64,000 nucleotides of DNA from Amycolatopsis taiwanensis DSM 45107. GTDB taxonomy: Bacteria > Actinomycetota > Actinomycetes > Mycobacteriales > Pseudonocardiaceae. The stretch spans positions 21,654-85,653 of the forward strand of contig NZ_JAFB01000009.1 of the NCBI RefSeq assembly GCF_000519205.1, given 5' to 3'. The position numbers and the translations under genes were made by a program. Below are positions 8,165-16,321 of this stretch, piece after piece. The number at the start of each line of letters is the position of its first letter. Position 1 is the stretch's first letter. Below the pieces are notes generated by a model. It did not search any database, had not been told where the DNA came from, and saw nothing but the letters and a program-made list of their open reading frames with translations.

Positions 8165-8926
8165 TCGCGCCGGCCGCTCCTTGTGAGAGGACATTTCGCG
8201 GATCGGCACGCGGTCTGCCAACTGACAGAGCGGCCCCATCTTAGTTCTCCTTAGTTATCCTCGCAGTGCGAAGGTTGACCACGCATCTCAGCGGGTTTCG
8301 ACGTCCGCGGCAAACCCATCGCAACGGATGAGACAATCTCCGCACACCGAAGTGCGGTCACTTCCAGACCCTCAGCGTAGGTCGGAAGGATTTTGGTCCT
8401 GTATGAAATTGCCCCCGACGAATGCCGGTCGAATACCGGCTGTTGGATGTCGGCGTTCGGTGGGTAGCCTTGGTTTTCGTCTGGCCGGCTCCTGTTCTCG
8501 TCGTGCCGTGTGGTTTCCGGCGACGTGTGTGCTGTCCATGGTGGATGAAGAAGGCCTGGCTTCGTTGTCGTGATGAACCTTTGCCAGTGACGCCGCGCCC
8601 AGCGGTGTGCTTGTCGTGGAGAGCACGCGGAAGTCCATCGTCGTCACGCCGCCGTTGCAGACCGGTCCACCAGGCACGTAGCCAGCTCGTCCTGCAGGGA
8701 CTAGGACTGCGGCGGGCATACGACGACAGGCGTCGCCCTCCGCCCGTGTCGCCAACTGCGGCCACTGGCCAGTGGTGAGGCGTCCAGCGATTGGGAGGAC
8801 GTTGCGTGCTGTCATCGCTGAATGCGTTGCGTGTCTTGTGGACTGCTCATTTGACGCCAGATGCGGCCCTCCAGGTGGGCAATTAGGCTATTTAGCACCT
8901 ACCTATCCTCAGGGAGGTGAGCACGC
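8165..8926. other. Intergenic region, no supported gene
   Basis: About 760 bp of lower coding character. Short frames on both strands lack motifs and third-position bias. A short direct repeat CTTAGTT(C/A)TCC occurs around 8240-8260. The last ~50 bp before 8927 are AT-richer and carry the ribosome-binding site of the GYD gene. Confidence 0.5.
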
Positions 8927-9223
8927 ATGCCGACCTACATCACGCTATTGAGCTGGACTGACCAGGGGATCCGCGCCCACAAGGGAACCGCGGAGCGTGT
9001 TGACGCCTTCGCCGCTGCGCTACAGAAGCTCGGGGCGAAGCTTGTGAACATTTACTGGACTATCGGTCCGTACGACCTCGTGGGCGTCGTCGAGGCACCC
9101 GACGACGAAACCGCCACCGCTGCCCTCCTGCAACTCGGCGGGCTGGGCAACGTCCGTAGCACGACCCTGCGGGCCTTCGGCCGAGACGAGATCGAACGCA
9201 TCATTGCGAAGACCTCCGCGTGA
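8927..9223 (+). CDS. GYD domain protein
   Basis: A 98-residue single-domain protein starting P-T-Y-I-T-L-L-S-W-T-D-Q-G-I and containing Y-W-T-I-G-P-Y-D-L-V-G-V-V-E-A-P-D-D-E, the G-x-Y-D signature that names the family. It ends after G-N-V-R-S-T-T-L-R-A-F. GGGAGGTGAG sits seven bases before the ATG. GYD proteins are small dimeric alpha/beta (ferredoxin-like) proteins of undefined role, often beside stress or redox genes. Length is typical. It appears monocistronic. Confidence 0.9.
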   Translation: MPTYITLLSWTDQGIRAHKGTAERVDAFAAALQKLGAKLVNIYWTIGPYDLVGVVEAPDDETATAALLQLGGLGNVRSTTLRAFGRDEIERIIAKTSA

Positions 9224-9628
9224 GAACAAGCGTCCCTGACTCACCACTATGACGCCGCGTTCGGTCGCTTCAGCACAACGGCCCGCGGCATGGGTGACAA
9301 TCAGTTCACCATGGGGCCGATCAGCGCGGCCGCCCGCCGCTGGGAATCCAAACACCTACGCCTGCGACTGGGAGTCATGTTCGACCATGATCGCCCGGCG
9401 CTGCGGTATACGCAGGTCACTCCCTTCGGCACGCCACCGACGGATCGGCACCAGCAACGCCAACGAGCCTGGGGATGGTGTTGTGACGCGGTGATCGGGT
9501 ACCGGCCTTCCGCCGGGCGAAGGCACCCCGCACAGTGCTGTCGTCGAGCTTCGCCATCCCGCCCGAGCCCGCGGCGATGTCCTTTGTCGCCGCGGGCGCG
9601 GGCGGTGAAATGCGTGGGCTGTCGGGCC
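9224..9628. other. Region with a possible coding fossil
   Basis: From about 9237 to 9440 a forward frame reads L-T-H-H-Y-D-A-A-F-G-R-F-S-T-T-A-R-G-M-G-D-N and later R-R-W-E-S-K-H-L-R-L-R-L-G, which looks protein-like but has no family I recognise, no ribosome-binding site and no natural end before the antisense rpmJ. It may be a degraded gene. The remainder shows nothing. Confidence 0.35.
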
Positions 9629-9751
9629 TCAGCCCTGGCGCGCTTTCCAGCGCGGGTCACGCTTGTTGATCACGTAGACCTTGCCGTGCCGGCGAACCAC
9701 CTGGGACCCGGGCTTTTGTTTGAGTGAGCGCAACGACTTGCGGACCTTCAT
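9629..9751 (-). CDS. rpmJ: Ribosomal protein L36, cysteine-free paralogue
   Basis: A 40-residue protein, [11 protein letters not shown] then [12 protein letters not shown] and [13 protein letters not shown]. It aligns over the full length with the alternative (C-minus) bacterial L36, which lacks the zinc-binding Cys/His ribbon of the housekeeping form. It is the last gene of the leftward cluster rpmB-rpmG-rpsN-rpsR-rpmJ. Such paralogues replace zinc-containing ribosomal proteins during zinc limitation, sparing zinc. It is 22 bp downstream of rpsR, so probably in the same Zur-controlled transcript. Confidence 0.93.
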   Translation of the reverse strand: MKVRKSLRSLKQKPGSQVVRRHGKVYVINKRDPRWKARQG

Positions 9752-9773
9752 TTTGTGCCTCTCTGATCGTGTT

Positions 9774-10019
9774 TCAGCTCGCGCGTTTGGGTGTGGGGTA
9801 GGGCAGCAGCGCCATTTCCCGGGCGTTCTTGATGGCTACGGCGATGTGTCGCTGTTCTTGCGGGGTGAGTCCGGTGACCCGGCGGGCGCGGATCTTGCCG
9901 CGGTCGGAGATGAACGTCCGAAGCAACTCGACGTCTGTCCAGTCGATCTCGGTGACCTGCCGTGCCCGCAACGGGTTGCGCTTGCGTCGGGTCGGGCGGG
10001 CTCGGTCCTTCTTCGCCAC
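9774..10019 (-). CDS. rpsR: Ribosomal protein S18, cysteine-free paralogue
   Basis: An 81-residue S18 with the typical core [33 protein letters not shown], and [20 protein letters not shown]. It contains no cysteine, as expected for the zinc-independent form. It lies 9 bp after rpsN in the leftward alternative-ribosome operon. Function: 30S subunit protein, partner of S6 on the platform. The genomic context identifies it as the low-zinc version rather than the housekeeping copy. Confidence 0.95.
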   Translation of the reverse strand: MAKKDRARPTRRKRNPLRARQVTEIDWTDVELLRTFISDRGKIRARRVTGLTPQEQRHIAVAIKNAREMALLPYPTPKRAS

Positions 10020-10028
10020 CTTCGCTCC

Positions 10029-10334
10029 TTACCAGCTCGATTTGGACACGCCAGGCAGTTCCCCGCGGTGGGCCATTTCCCGCAACCGGATGCGGGACAA
10101 GCCGAAAGCGCGGAAGTAACCACGCGGGCGGCCGTCGACGGTATCCCGGTTACGCAGCCGAGTGGGGCTGGCATCACGCGGCATGGCCTGTAGTGCCGAC
10201 ACCGCGGCCGCCTTCTGCTCAGGGGTGGATGCCGGTGAACGGATCACGGCCTTCACCTCGGCCCGCCGCCGGGCATAGCGCGCGACGACGGCGCGGCGCT
10301 GCTGGTCGCGGGCGATCTTCGATTTTTTCGCCAT
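10029..10334 (-). CDS. rpsN: Ribosomal protein S14, zinc-independent long form
   Basis: A 101-residue S14 of the long, C-minus class: [14 protein letters not shown], the mid-section [15 protein letters not shown], and the C-terminal [25 protein letters not shown]. The short housekeeping type carries two CxxC pairs; none is present here. Its ATG overlaps the rpmG stop by one base (TGATG), so translation is coupled. It assembles into the 30S head near the decoding site. Confidence 0.95.
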   Translation of the reverse strand: MAKKSKIARDQQRRAVVARYARRRAEVKAVIRSPASTPEQKAAAVSALQAMPRDASPTRLRNRDTVDGRPRGYFRAFGLSRIRLREMAHRGELPGVSKSSW

Positions 10335-10498
10335 CAGCGTTCCTCCCGGAACTCGACGTGCCGGCGCGCCACCGGGTCGTACTTGCGCAGCACCAGCCGA
10401 TCGGCATCGTTGCGGCGGTTCTTACGCGTCACGTACGTGTAACCGGTCCCGGCGGTGGAACGCAGCTTGATGATCGGGCGAAGGTCGTTACGCGCCAT
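10334..10498 (-). CDS. rpmG: Ribosomal protein L33, cysteine-free paralogue
   Basis: A 54-residue L33 reading [22 protein letters not shown], then [12 protein letters not shown] and [12 protein letters not shown]. The zinc-binding cysteines of the other L33 class are missing. It sits one base after the rpmB stop and overlaps rpsN by one base, giving a tightly packed operon. Part of the zinc-sparing ribosome set. Confidence 0.95.
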   Translation of the reverse strand: MARNDLRPIIKLRSTAGTGYTYVTRKNRRNDADRLVLRKYDPVARRHVEFREER

Positions 10499-10499
10499 C

Positions 10500-10736
10500 T
10501 CAGAGCTTCACCCCCTTCGCCCGCAGCTCGGCGACCACGGCGTCGATTCCGCGCTTGTCGATGGTCTTCATGCCCTTGACCGAGACCCGCAGCCGCACCC
10601 ACCGGCCCTGGCTGGGCACCCAGTACCTACGGGTCTGCAGGTTCGGATCCCACCTGCGCGAGGTGCGCTTGTGCGAGTACGAGACCTGCTTGCCGAACCC
10701 CGGCCGCCGGCCGGTCACCTGGCATACCGCGGACAT
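10500..10736 (-). CDS. rpmB: Ribosomal protein L28, cysteine-poor paralogue
   Basis: A 78-residue L28: [30 protein letters not shown] and [16 protein letters not shown]. The housekeeping zinc ribbon needs paired cysteines; only one Cys remains, so this is the zinc-free class. It is the promoter-proximal gene of the leftward operon; its start is about 20 bp from a Zur-like operator shared with the divergent cobW-like gene. A broken second copy of its 5' end lies at 17895-17985. Confidence 0.95.
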   Translation of the reverse strand: MSAVCQVTGRRPGFGKQVSYSHKRTSRRWDPNLQTRRYWVPSQGRWVRLRVSVKGMKTIDKRGIDAVVAELRAKGVKL

Positions 10737-10755
10737 CTACCCTCCCGAGTGTTAA

Positions 10756-10776
10756 TGATAATGATAATCATTTACA
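10756..10776. promoter_or_regulatory. Zur box controlling divergent rpmB and cobW-like operons
   Basis: A perfect 6-1-6 palindrome, AATGATAATCATT (10760-10772), sits at the centre of an AT-rich 21-bp site between the rpmB start and the GTG start of the CobW-like gene. It matches the known actinobacterial Zur operator pattern, and alternative ribosomal protein plus CobW operons are classic Zur targets. Zinc-loaded Zur bound here would repress both directions; zinc depletion would relieve it. An overlapping AATGATAATGAT half-site precedes it. Confidence 0.9.
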
Positions 10777-10786
10777 CTAGCTTACC

Positions 10787-12034
10787 GTGACAACTGAACT
10801 CCGTGTGCCTCTACTGCTGATCAGCGGTCTCGCCGGGGAGGCGGGCCGGTATCTCGCGGACAAGCTCCGGGAGACCGGCACCGCCGTTGTGGACTATGAC
10901 CTGCGGCGGGTGACCGAGGGCGTGGTGCGCCGTCGGCTGCGGCAGGGCCCGCTCGATGCGCTGACCACGCTCGAACTCGCCCACGGCTGCGTGTCCTGCA
11001 CCGTCCGGGAGGACCTGTTGCCCCTGCTGCGGAACCTCGCCCGGCAGCCGGCGGTCCGCCGCATTGTGGTGCGCTTGGACGAGGTGATGGATCCGGAACG
11101 GGTGTGCTGGGAGTTGCGGCATGTTCTCGTCGGTGACCGCGCGGTCACTGACGATGTGGAGATCGAAGCCGTGGTCACTGTGCTCGACGCGGCGACGTGG
11201 CTTGCCGACGCCCTCGGCGACGACACCCTGGCCGATCGCGACCTGCGCGGTGCTCCCGACGACGAGCGCACCGTCGCGCAGCTCACATTGTCCCAAGTGG
11301 AATTCGCCGATGTGCTCGTACTCGCCGGCAGCGCCCCCGATGCCTGGACCGCCGCGAAGACCGGGGCCGTGCTGGCACGCGTCGCCCCATCGGCCCCCAT
11401 CCTCGATCTGTCTCATGTGGACTCGAAGGCACTGCGGGTGGCGGTGCCGCCGGACGCGCGCCGGGGCGAGCCGGCCGATCCGCACGGGACGCTGCTGCAC
11501 GGCCAGCCACCCCTGGACCCCGACTGCGGGATCACGGTGCTGACCTTCGCCGCGCAGCGGCCGTTTCATCCCGAACGACTGCACGACGCCATCGACGTGC
11601 TGCTCGATGGTGTCATGCGTACGCGGGGCCGCGTGTGGGTGGCCAGCCAGCCGGATGTCGCGTTGTGGATAGAGTCGGCCGGCGGCGGTTTGGGCATCGG
11701 GCACGCCGGGCCCTGGCTGGACTCGCCCGATGGGCCCGCGTGGGAGGACGTCTCCGCCGAACGCCGCACCCTCGCGTCGCTGCGCTGGCACCCCGTCTGG
11801 GGCGACCGGGCGCAGGAACTCGTGATCGTCACCCACCAGGCCGAGACGGCGGAGATCGAACAAGCCCTGCAGGGCGCGCTGCTGACTGACGCGGAGCTCG
11901 CCGACGGACACCAGAAGTGGGCGCTCTACCCGGACCCCTTCGGCGAATGGCACGAAGAACCCTGCGACGACGATGTGACCGCGCCCGCCCGCCACGACGT
12001 CAACACCGGAACCGGAAAGGACGACACACCATGA
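10787..12034 (+). CDS. CobW/COG0523-family protein lacking the P-loop (Mrf-like)
   Basis: A 415-residue protein beginning at GTG 10787, ten bases after the Zur box. It has the CobW layout: N-terminal GTPase-like domain, the motif [13 protein letters not shown] with metal-ligand cysteines 68 and 71, and a C-terminal CobW_C domain from about residue 240 ([13 protein letters not shown]). Where active members have GxxGxGKT, this reads [11 protein letters not shown], so the Walker A lysine is missing and GTP binding is doubtful. A CobW homologue in the mycobacterial C-minus operon (Mrf) acts in ribosome hibernation rather than as a plain metallochaperone; this may be equivalent. It overlaps rpmE2 by 4 bp. 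Confidence 0.85.
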   Translation: MTTELRVPLLLISGLAGEAGRYLADKLRETGTAVVDYDLRRVTEGVVRRRLRQGPLDALTTLELAHGCVSCTVREDLLPLLRNLARQPAVRRIVVRLDEVMDPERVCWELRHVLVGDRAVTDDVEIEAVVTVLDAATWLADALGDDTLADRDLRGAPDDERTVAQLTLSQVEFADVLVLAGSAPDAWTAAKTGAVLARVAPSAPILDLSHVDSKALRVAVPPDARRGEPADPHGTLLHGQPPLDPDCGITVLTFAAQRPFHPERLHDAIDVLLDGVMRTRGRVWVASQPDVALWIESAGGGLGIGHAGPWLDSPDGPAWEDVSAERRTLASLRWHPVWGDRAQELVIVTHQAETAEIEQALQGALLTDAELADGHQKWALYPDPFGEWHEEPCDDDVTAPARHDVNTGTGKDDTP

Positions 12035-12288
12035 AACCAGGCATCCACCCCGACTATCACCCAGTGGTGTTCCAGGACTCCTCGGCCGCTGACGCTGTCC
12101 TCGCCTGCTCGACGATCACCTCGGCCAAGACCATCGAAAGGAGCGACGGCAGCACCTACCCCCTCGCGGCGATCGACGTCAGCGCGTGGTCCCACCCGTG
12201 CTGGACGGGAGCACACCGGATCGTGGACACCGCCGGGCCGGTCGAAAAGTTCCACCGCGGCTACGGGCAGCGGGGAGGCCGGAAGTAA
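12031..12288 (+). CDS. rpmE2: Ribosomal protein L31 type B (zinc-free)
   Basis: An 85-residue type-B L31: [18 protein letters not shown], then S-T-I-T-S-A-K-T, and C-terminal [15 protein letters not shown] then V-E-K-F-H-R. The CxxC of zinc-binding L31 is absent. ATG overlaps the CobW stop by 4 bp (ATGA), implying translational coupling in a Zur-regulated operon. A frameshifted paralogue lies at 17252-17510. Confidence 0.95.
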   Translation: MKPGIHPDYHPVVFQDSSAADAVLACSTITSAKTIERSDGSTYPLAAIDVSAWSHPCWTGAHRIVDTAGPVEKFHRGYGQRGGRK

Positions 12289-12446
12289 TGGCGGTACCGA
12301 AGCGGAAAACCTCGCGCAGCAACACCCGCACCCGCCGTTCCCAGTGGAAGGCGACCGCACCCGGCCTGGTGCCGATCATCGTCGACGGCGAACGCATGCT
12401 CGTGCCACGCCGCCTGGTGAAACACTTCCAGCGTTTCGGGCGGTAA
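12288..12446 (+). CDS. rpmF: Ribosomal protein L32, cysteine-free paralogue
   Basis: A 52-residue L32: [21 protein letters not shown], then [13 protein letters not shown]. The N-terminal part is standard for L32, while the C-terminal zinc ribbon with its CPxC motifs is replaced by a short basic tail. Its ATG shares one base with the rpmE2 stop (TAATG). Last gene of the rightward zinc-sparing operon. Confidence 0.95.
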   Translation: MAVPKRKTSRSNTRTRRSQWKATAPGLVPIIVDGERMLVPRRLVKHFQRFGR

Positions 12447-12466
12447 CGATGCGTCTTCTGCCGTTA

Positions 12467-12487
12467 TGACGATGACAATCACTATCA
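12467..12487. promoter_or_regulatory. Candidate Zur box upstream of methyltransferase
   Basis: The core GATGACAATCACT (12471-12483) matches AATGATAATCATT at 10 of 13 positions, with TGA and TCA ends in the same 21-bp register as the rpmB/cobW operator. It lies 20 bp before the methyltransferase ATG and 20 bp after rpmF, so it could give the methyltransferase its own zinc-responsive promoter. Confidence 0.65.
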
Positions 12488-12507
12488 ATTGTGCGTGAGG
12501 TGGCGGC

Positions 12508-13239
12508 ATGAGTAGTGCTGGTTTCTACGACCGGACTGGGGAGTATGTGGCGGTCCTCTTGCCGCCGGTGTGGCGTGAGCTGGGCCCGGCGTTGGTGCGG
12601 GCACTGGAGGGACTGGATGGCGCGATGGGACCGATCGTGGATGTCGGCGCCGGCACCGGGCTGGGCACCGTGACGCTCGCCGCCGCGTTCCCGGACGCCG
12701 AGATCCTGGCCGTCGAGCCCCATTCCGGCCTGCGCACGGCCTTGTTGGCACGGGTAGCCGGAGACGACGCACTCGCGTCCCGGGTGACGGTAGTGGGTGC
12801 TGATGTGTTGTCCGCGCGACTGCCGGACCGAATCGCGGCCCTGGTCGCGATGAACGTGATCGGACATCTGAGTCCGGACGAACGCCTGTCGCTGTGGGCG
12901 ATGCTGGCGGAGAAGCTGGCACCACGTGGGCGTGCGGTGCTCAATCTGTATCCCCCGACTCGGCCCGAGCCGGTGCCGGCCGGTCCGGTAGTCCAGGCCC
13001 GGGTAGGGCGGCTGCGCTACACCGGGACCGCATCGGCCGAACCCGCCGGGGAGGATGCCGTGACCTGGCGTATGTCCTACCGCATGTTCGAGGGTGAGGA
13101 GAAGATCACGGAGTTGACCGCGTCTGATCACTGGTATGTCTTCACCCCGGAGCAACTGGCAGACGAGCTCGCCGGGTGCGGGTTGCGGGTAACGCCTGCC
13201 GAGGGTGAGCACGGCCTGCAGGTCATCACACGCCGCTAG
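12508..13239 (+). CDS. Class I SAM-dependent methyltransferase
   Basis: A 243-residue soluble methyltransferase. Motif I is I-V-D-V-G-A-G-T-G-L-G-T-V-T-L-A (about residues 48-60), followed by the acidic end of beta-2 (A-V-E-P-H-S-G-L), motif II-like D-V-L-S-A-R-L-P-D-R-I-A-A-L-V-A-M-N-V-I-G-H-L, and a C-terminal lid with W-R-M-S-Y-R-M-F-E-G. It resembles ubiquinone/menaquinone-type and trans-aconitate-type enzymes; the substrate is not predictable. A Zur-like box 20 bp upstream and its position between zinc-regulated operons suggest a low-zinc role, perhaps modification of ribosome parts or a metallophore. Confidence 0.85.
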   Translation: MSSAGFYDRTGEYVAVLLPPVWRELGPALVRALEGLDGAMGPIVDVGAGTGLGTVTLAAAFPDAEILAVEPHSGLRTALLARVAGDDALASRVTVVGADVLSARLPDRIAALVAMNVIGHLSPDERLSLWAMLAEKLAPRGRAVLNLYPPTRPEPVPAGPVVQARVGRLRYTGTASAEPAGEDAVTWRMSYRMFEGEEKITELTASDHWYVFTPEQLADELAGCGLRVTPAEGEHGLQVITRR

Positions 13240-13263
13240 TTCCGGGTACGGGCAGGAGAAGCC

Positions 13264-13404
13264 ATGACAGAGGCGAGTATCGCGGACGTGTTCAACGCCG
13301 CGGTGTCACGGGTTCGCGAGCGATATTGGAACGCGCTGGACACCGAGGGCACCACGACCTTTCCTGCCGCTGTCCTGATTGGACAGGACCGCCGACCACA
13401 CTGA
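13264..13404 (+). CDS. Short hypothetical protein, possibly a truncated gene
   Basis: A 46-codon frame with ATG 13264 preceded by CAGGAGAAG, 24 bp after the methyltransferase stop. It reads M-T-E-A-S-I-A-D-V-F-N-A-A-V-S-R-V-R-E-R-Y-W-N-A-L, which looks like the amphipathic N-terminus of a longer protein, and then ends in a less natural tail before an IS110 remnant. I do not recognise the family. Probably a gene cut by the insertion event; it may still be co-transcribed with the methyltransferase. Confidence 0.45.
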   Translation: MTEASIADVFNAAVSRVRERYWNALDTEGTTTFPAAVLIGQDRRPH

Positions 13405-13424
13405 GCCGTCGCGGGCGCCTGGAG

Positions 13425-13560
13425 AGGCTTTCAAGTGCGCAGAAGGCCTGCTGGTGCAGGGCGTCGACGAGCCGGTCGTTGTGGACGAAGCGGGCCAGCA
13501 CGGTCTTCTTCATGCCGGATTGGCGGGTGGTGGGGTTGGTGCCGGCGTAGTAGGGAAGCC
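13425..13560 (-). mobile_element. IS110-family transposase remnant
   Basis: The reverse strand encodes Y-Y-A-G-T-N-P-T-T-R-Q-S-G-M-K-K-T-V-L-A-R-F-V-H-N-D-R-L then A-F-C-A-L. This matches the C-terminal transposase_20 region of IS110/IS116/IS902 elements, where Y-A-G-x-x-P-x-T-x-x-S-G and L-A-R-x-x-x-N-x-R-L are conserved. No start, no catalytic N-terminal domain and no element ends are present. It is a scar between the methyltransferase/short frame and the metal-transport genes. Confidence 0.65.
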
Positions 13561-13724
13561 AGGTAGCGAGCCTGTGGTGACGTGGGTCCGGCGTCATGAC
13601 GTGGTTGGGCCCGTTGTTGATAAACGAGCCGTGGGTGCCGCATGACTTTGTCGACGCCGGTGTCACGGTGGCGTGATGCGCTGGCAGCTTCCGCGGTATG
13701 GCGTGCTGGCAAGGTGGAGGTCTG

Positions 13725-14003
13725 ATGGTGAACGGCTTGGTCGCGAAGGCGGCGGGCGCGGTGGCGACCGGCTTCGTCGGTGCGGCCGCATACGACGGGG
13801 TGAAGCGGCTGGTCCGCTCGGCGGCGATTCGGAGCGCGACGGTGACGGTTACCTCCTGGGGTCTGCGTGGTGTGCGCGCGGCCGAGACGGGTGCGGAGAA
13901 GGTGCGTCTGGTCAGCGCGGACATTGTCAGTGAGGCGCGTGCCCGGATCGGTGAGGAGGCACCGGCTCCAGGCGCGACGAACGGTCACGGGCACAAACAT
14001 TGA
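13725..14003 (+). CDS. DUF1490 (PacL-like) metal-ATPase accessory protein
   Basis: A 92-residue protein; ATG 13725 follows AGGTGGAGG at good spacing and is preferred over the upstream start at 13698. The N-terminal segment V-A-K-A-A-G-A-V-A-T-G-F-V-G-A-A-A-Y is membrane-like, then W-G-L-R-G-V-R-A-A-E-T-G-A-E-K-V-R-L-V-S-A-D-I-V is the family hallmark, and the C-terminus is histidine-rich (N-G-H-G-H-K-H). DUF1490 proteins precede CtpC P-type ATPases; in Mycobacterium tuberculosis the equivalent PacL1 is a membrane-bound zinc chaperone that scaffolds CtpC. The stop overlaps the start of the following ATPase gene (TTGA), fitting a chaperone-pump pair. Confidence 0.88.
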   Translation: MVNGLVAKAAGAVATGFVGAAAYDGVKRLVRSAAIRSATVTVTSWGLRGVRAAETGAEKVRLVSADIVSEARARIGEEAPAPGATNGHGHKH

Positions 14004-16162
14004 GTGCGTCGGCACGTGTTGCGGTGGTGGCCGACGCGGCTGGGCGTGTCCGGTTCACGAGTTCCGAACTGCGCGGGCGCACCGGGGTGGCGGTCGCGAT
14101 CGAGGATGCGGTGGACCGGGTGGCGGGTGTGCGGCAGGTGCACGCGTATCCACGCACCGGCAGCGTGGTCGTCTGGTATCAGCCTGACCGGTGTGTCCGG
14201 GACGAGGTGGTGGCCGCGATCGGCACCGGCCTGGATGCGGACCCGCGCTTGGCCGGTGGCCGGACACCGCGGTCGGCGGATGTGCGCAATGGTGACCTTG
14301 TCCGGTTGATCGTCGGCGGGGTGGTGCTCGGCCTGCTCGGAATCCGTCGTTACGGGTTGCGTCGTCCCCCGGTCCTGGGCACCACCGGGCGGACTCTCGC
14401 TACCGGAGTCACGATCTTCACCGGGTATCCGTTTTTGCGGGGTGCGCTGCGGTCGCTGACCGGTGGGCGTGGTGCGGGGACCGACGCGTTGGTGTCCGCG
14501 GCGACGATCGCGAGCCTGGTGCTGCGGGAGAACGTCGTGGCACTGACCGTGCTGTGGTTGCTCAACATCGGTGAGTATCTGCAGGACCTGACGTTGCGGC
14601 GTAGCCGCCGGGCGGTGTCGGAACTGCTGGCCGGCGCGCAAACGCGGACCTGGGTGCGGTTGGCCGACTCGACCGAGGTCGAGGTGGACATCGCTCACCT
14701 GGTGCTCGGGGACGAGGTGGTCGTTCACGAGCGCGTGGTGCTTGCGGTCGACGGGGTGGTGGTCGACGGCGAGGGGATCGTGGACACCTCGGCGGTGACC
14801 GGTGAGCAGCTCCCGATGGCGGTGACCGCGGGCGTGTCGCTGCACGCCGGGTCGGTGCTGCTGCGGGGCCGGATCGTGGTGCGGGCCTCGGCGGTCGGGC
14901 CGGACACCGCGCTCGGGCGGATCATCGCCCGGGTGGAACGGGCGCAGGCGGACCGGGCGCCGATCCAGACCGTGGGTGAAACGTTCTCACGGCGGTTCGT
15001 CCCCGCCTCGTTCGCGCTGTCCGCGCTGACGCTGCTGGCGACCCGGGATGTCCGCCGCGCCATGACGATGCTGCTGGTGGCCTGCCCGTGCGCGGTGGGG
15101 CTGGCGACCCCGACCGCGATCAGCGCCGCGATCGGAAACGGCGCGCGGCGCGGGATCCTGATCAAGGGCGGGGCCCACCTGGAGGCGGCCGGCCGGGTCG
15201 ACGCGGTCGTGTTCGACAAGACCGGCACGCTGACCCTGGGCCACCCGATGGTCACCAACGTCGTCTCTTTCGACGACGCCTGGTCGCCGGAACAGGTGCT
15301 GGCCTACGCCGCCAGCTCGGAGATCCATTCCCGGCACCCGCTGGCGCAGGCGGTCATCCGCTCGACGCAGGAGCGACGAATCGAGATCCCACCGCACGAG
15401 GAGTGCGAGGTCCTGCTCGGGCAGGGCATGCGGGTGCACAGCGATGGGCGGGTGCTGCTGATCGGCAGCCGAGAGCTGTTGCGCCGGCAGCGGGTGCCGA
15501 TCAGCCGCCAGGCCCACGCCTGGGTGCGCCGGCTACAGCGCGCCACCGAGACACCCTTGCTGCTGGCGGTGGACGGGAAGCTGATCGGCCTGGTGTCGCT
15601 GCGCGACAGCGTGCGACCCGAATCGCGCGAGGTGCTCGACGCGCTGCGCGCCAGCGGTATCCAGCGCCTGGTACTCCTGACCGGCGACACCCCCGAGACG
15701 GCCGCCGCGGTGGCCGCGGACTTGGGCATCGGCGAGTACTACGCGCGTGTCATGCCCGAGGACAAGCAGGACCTCGTCAAGCAGCTACAGGCCGAGGGCC
15801 ACGTAGTTGCCGTTGTGGGCGATGGCACCAACGACGCCCCTGCACTGGCGCTGGCCGACATCGGCATCGCGATGGGGGTTTCCGGCACGGATGTGGCCGT
15901 GGAGACCGCGGACGTGGCGCTGGCCGACGACAACCTGCGCGCCCTGCTCGATCTCGGGGACCTCGGACGGGCGACGATCACCGGGATCCGCCAGAACTAC
16001 GGAATGTCGATCGCGGTCAACACCCTCGGCCTGCTGGTCTCCGCGGCGGGCGCGCTGTCCCCGGTCGTGGCCGCGATCCTGCACAACGCCTCGTCTGTCG
16101 CGGTCGTGCTCAACAGCTCCCGCCTCATCCGCTACCGGATCACCCCACCCACCCGATCCTGA
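14000..16162 (+). CDS. ctpC: CtpC-like heavy-metal P1B-type ATPase
   Basis: A 720-residue metal-exporting P-type ATPase beginning at a TTG overlapping the DUF1490 stop. Landmarks: an N-terminal HMA-like region lacking CxxC (residues ~1-90), T-G-E of the actuator (V-T-G-E-Q-L-P), the transmembrane C-P-C at 362-364, the phosphorylated D406-K-T-G-T, the nucleotide-domain S-R-H-P-L-A-Q-A-V, and G-D-G-T-N-D-A-P-A-L of the hinge. CtpC relatives export Zn or load Mn onto secreted enzymes; pairing with DUF1490 favours zinc/manganese. No Zur-like box lies directly in front of the pair, so it may respond to excess metal instead. The final helix reads N-T-L-G-L-L-V-S-A-A-G-A-L. Confidence 0.92.
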   Translation: MSASARVAVVADAAGRVRFTSSELRGRTGVAVAIEDAVDRVAGVRQVHAYPRTGSVVVWYQPDRCVRDEVVAAIGTGLDADPRLAGGRTPRSADVRNGDLVRLIVGGVVLGLLGIRRYGLRRPPVLGTTGRTLATGVTIFTGYPFLRGALRSLTGGRGAGTDALVSAATIASLVLRENVVALTVLWLLNIGEYLQDLTLRRSRRAVSELLAGAQTRTWVRLADSTEVEVDIAHLVLGDEVVVHERVVLAVDGVVVDGEGIVDTSAVTGEQLPMAVTAGVSLHAGSVLLRGRIVVRASAVGPDTALGRIIARVERAQADRAPIQTVGETFSRRFVPASFALSALTLLATRDVRRAMTMLLVACPCAVGLATPTAISAAIGNGARRGILIKGGAHLEAAGRVDAVVFDKTGTLTLGHPMVTNVVSFDDAWSPEQVLAYAASSEIHSRHPLAQAVIRSTQERRIEIPPHEECEVLLGQGMRVHSDGRVLLIGSRELLRRQRVPISRQAHAWVRRLQRATETPLLLAVDGKLIGLVSLRDSVRPESREVLDALRASGIQRLVLLTGDTPETAAAVAADLGIGEYYARVMPEDKQDLVKQLQAEGHVVAVVGDGTNDAPALALADIGIAMGVSGTDVAVETADVALADDNLRALLDLGDLGRATITGIRQNYGMSIAVNTLGLLVSAAGALSPVVAAILHNASSVAVVLNSSRLIRYRITPPTRS

Positions 16163-16245
16163 CCCAGGCATTCGGCAGCTCGGATTAGCCGCCCCGGGCG
16201 AGTTTGCTGGTCCGTCCTGGTGATCGTCGGCCGGATTCCTTGCTT

Positions 16246-16270
16246 ACTGGTAATGAAAACCACTACCAGT
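16246..16270. promoter_or_regulatory. Candidate Zur-type operator upstream of SCO5389-like gene
   Basis: Perfect 7-bp arms ACTGGTA (16246-16252) and TACCAGT (16264-16270) enclose an 11-bp centre. The inner core AATGAAAACCACT matches AATGATAATCATT at 10 of 13 positions in the same register as the strong Zur box. It lies about 50 bp before the ATG at 16322. Confidence 0.6.
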
Positions 16271-16321
16271 GGAAGGGGTTGTGTTGTTCCATCGCATCGT
16301 TAGCCGTCGGAGGTTGTGATC

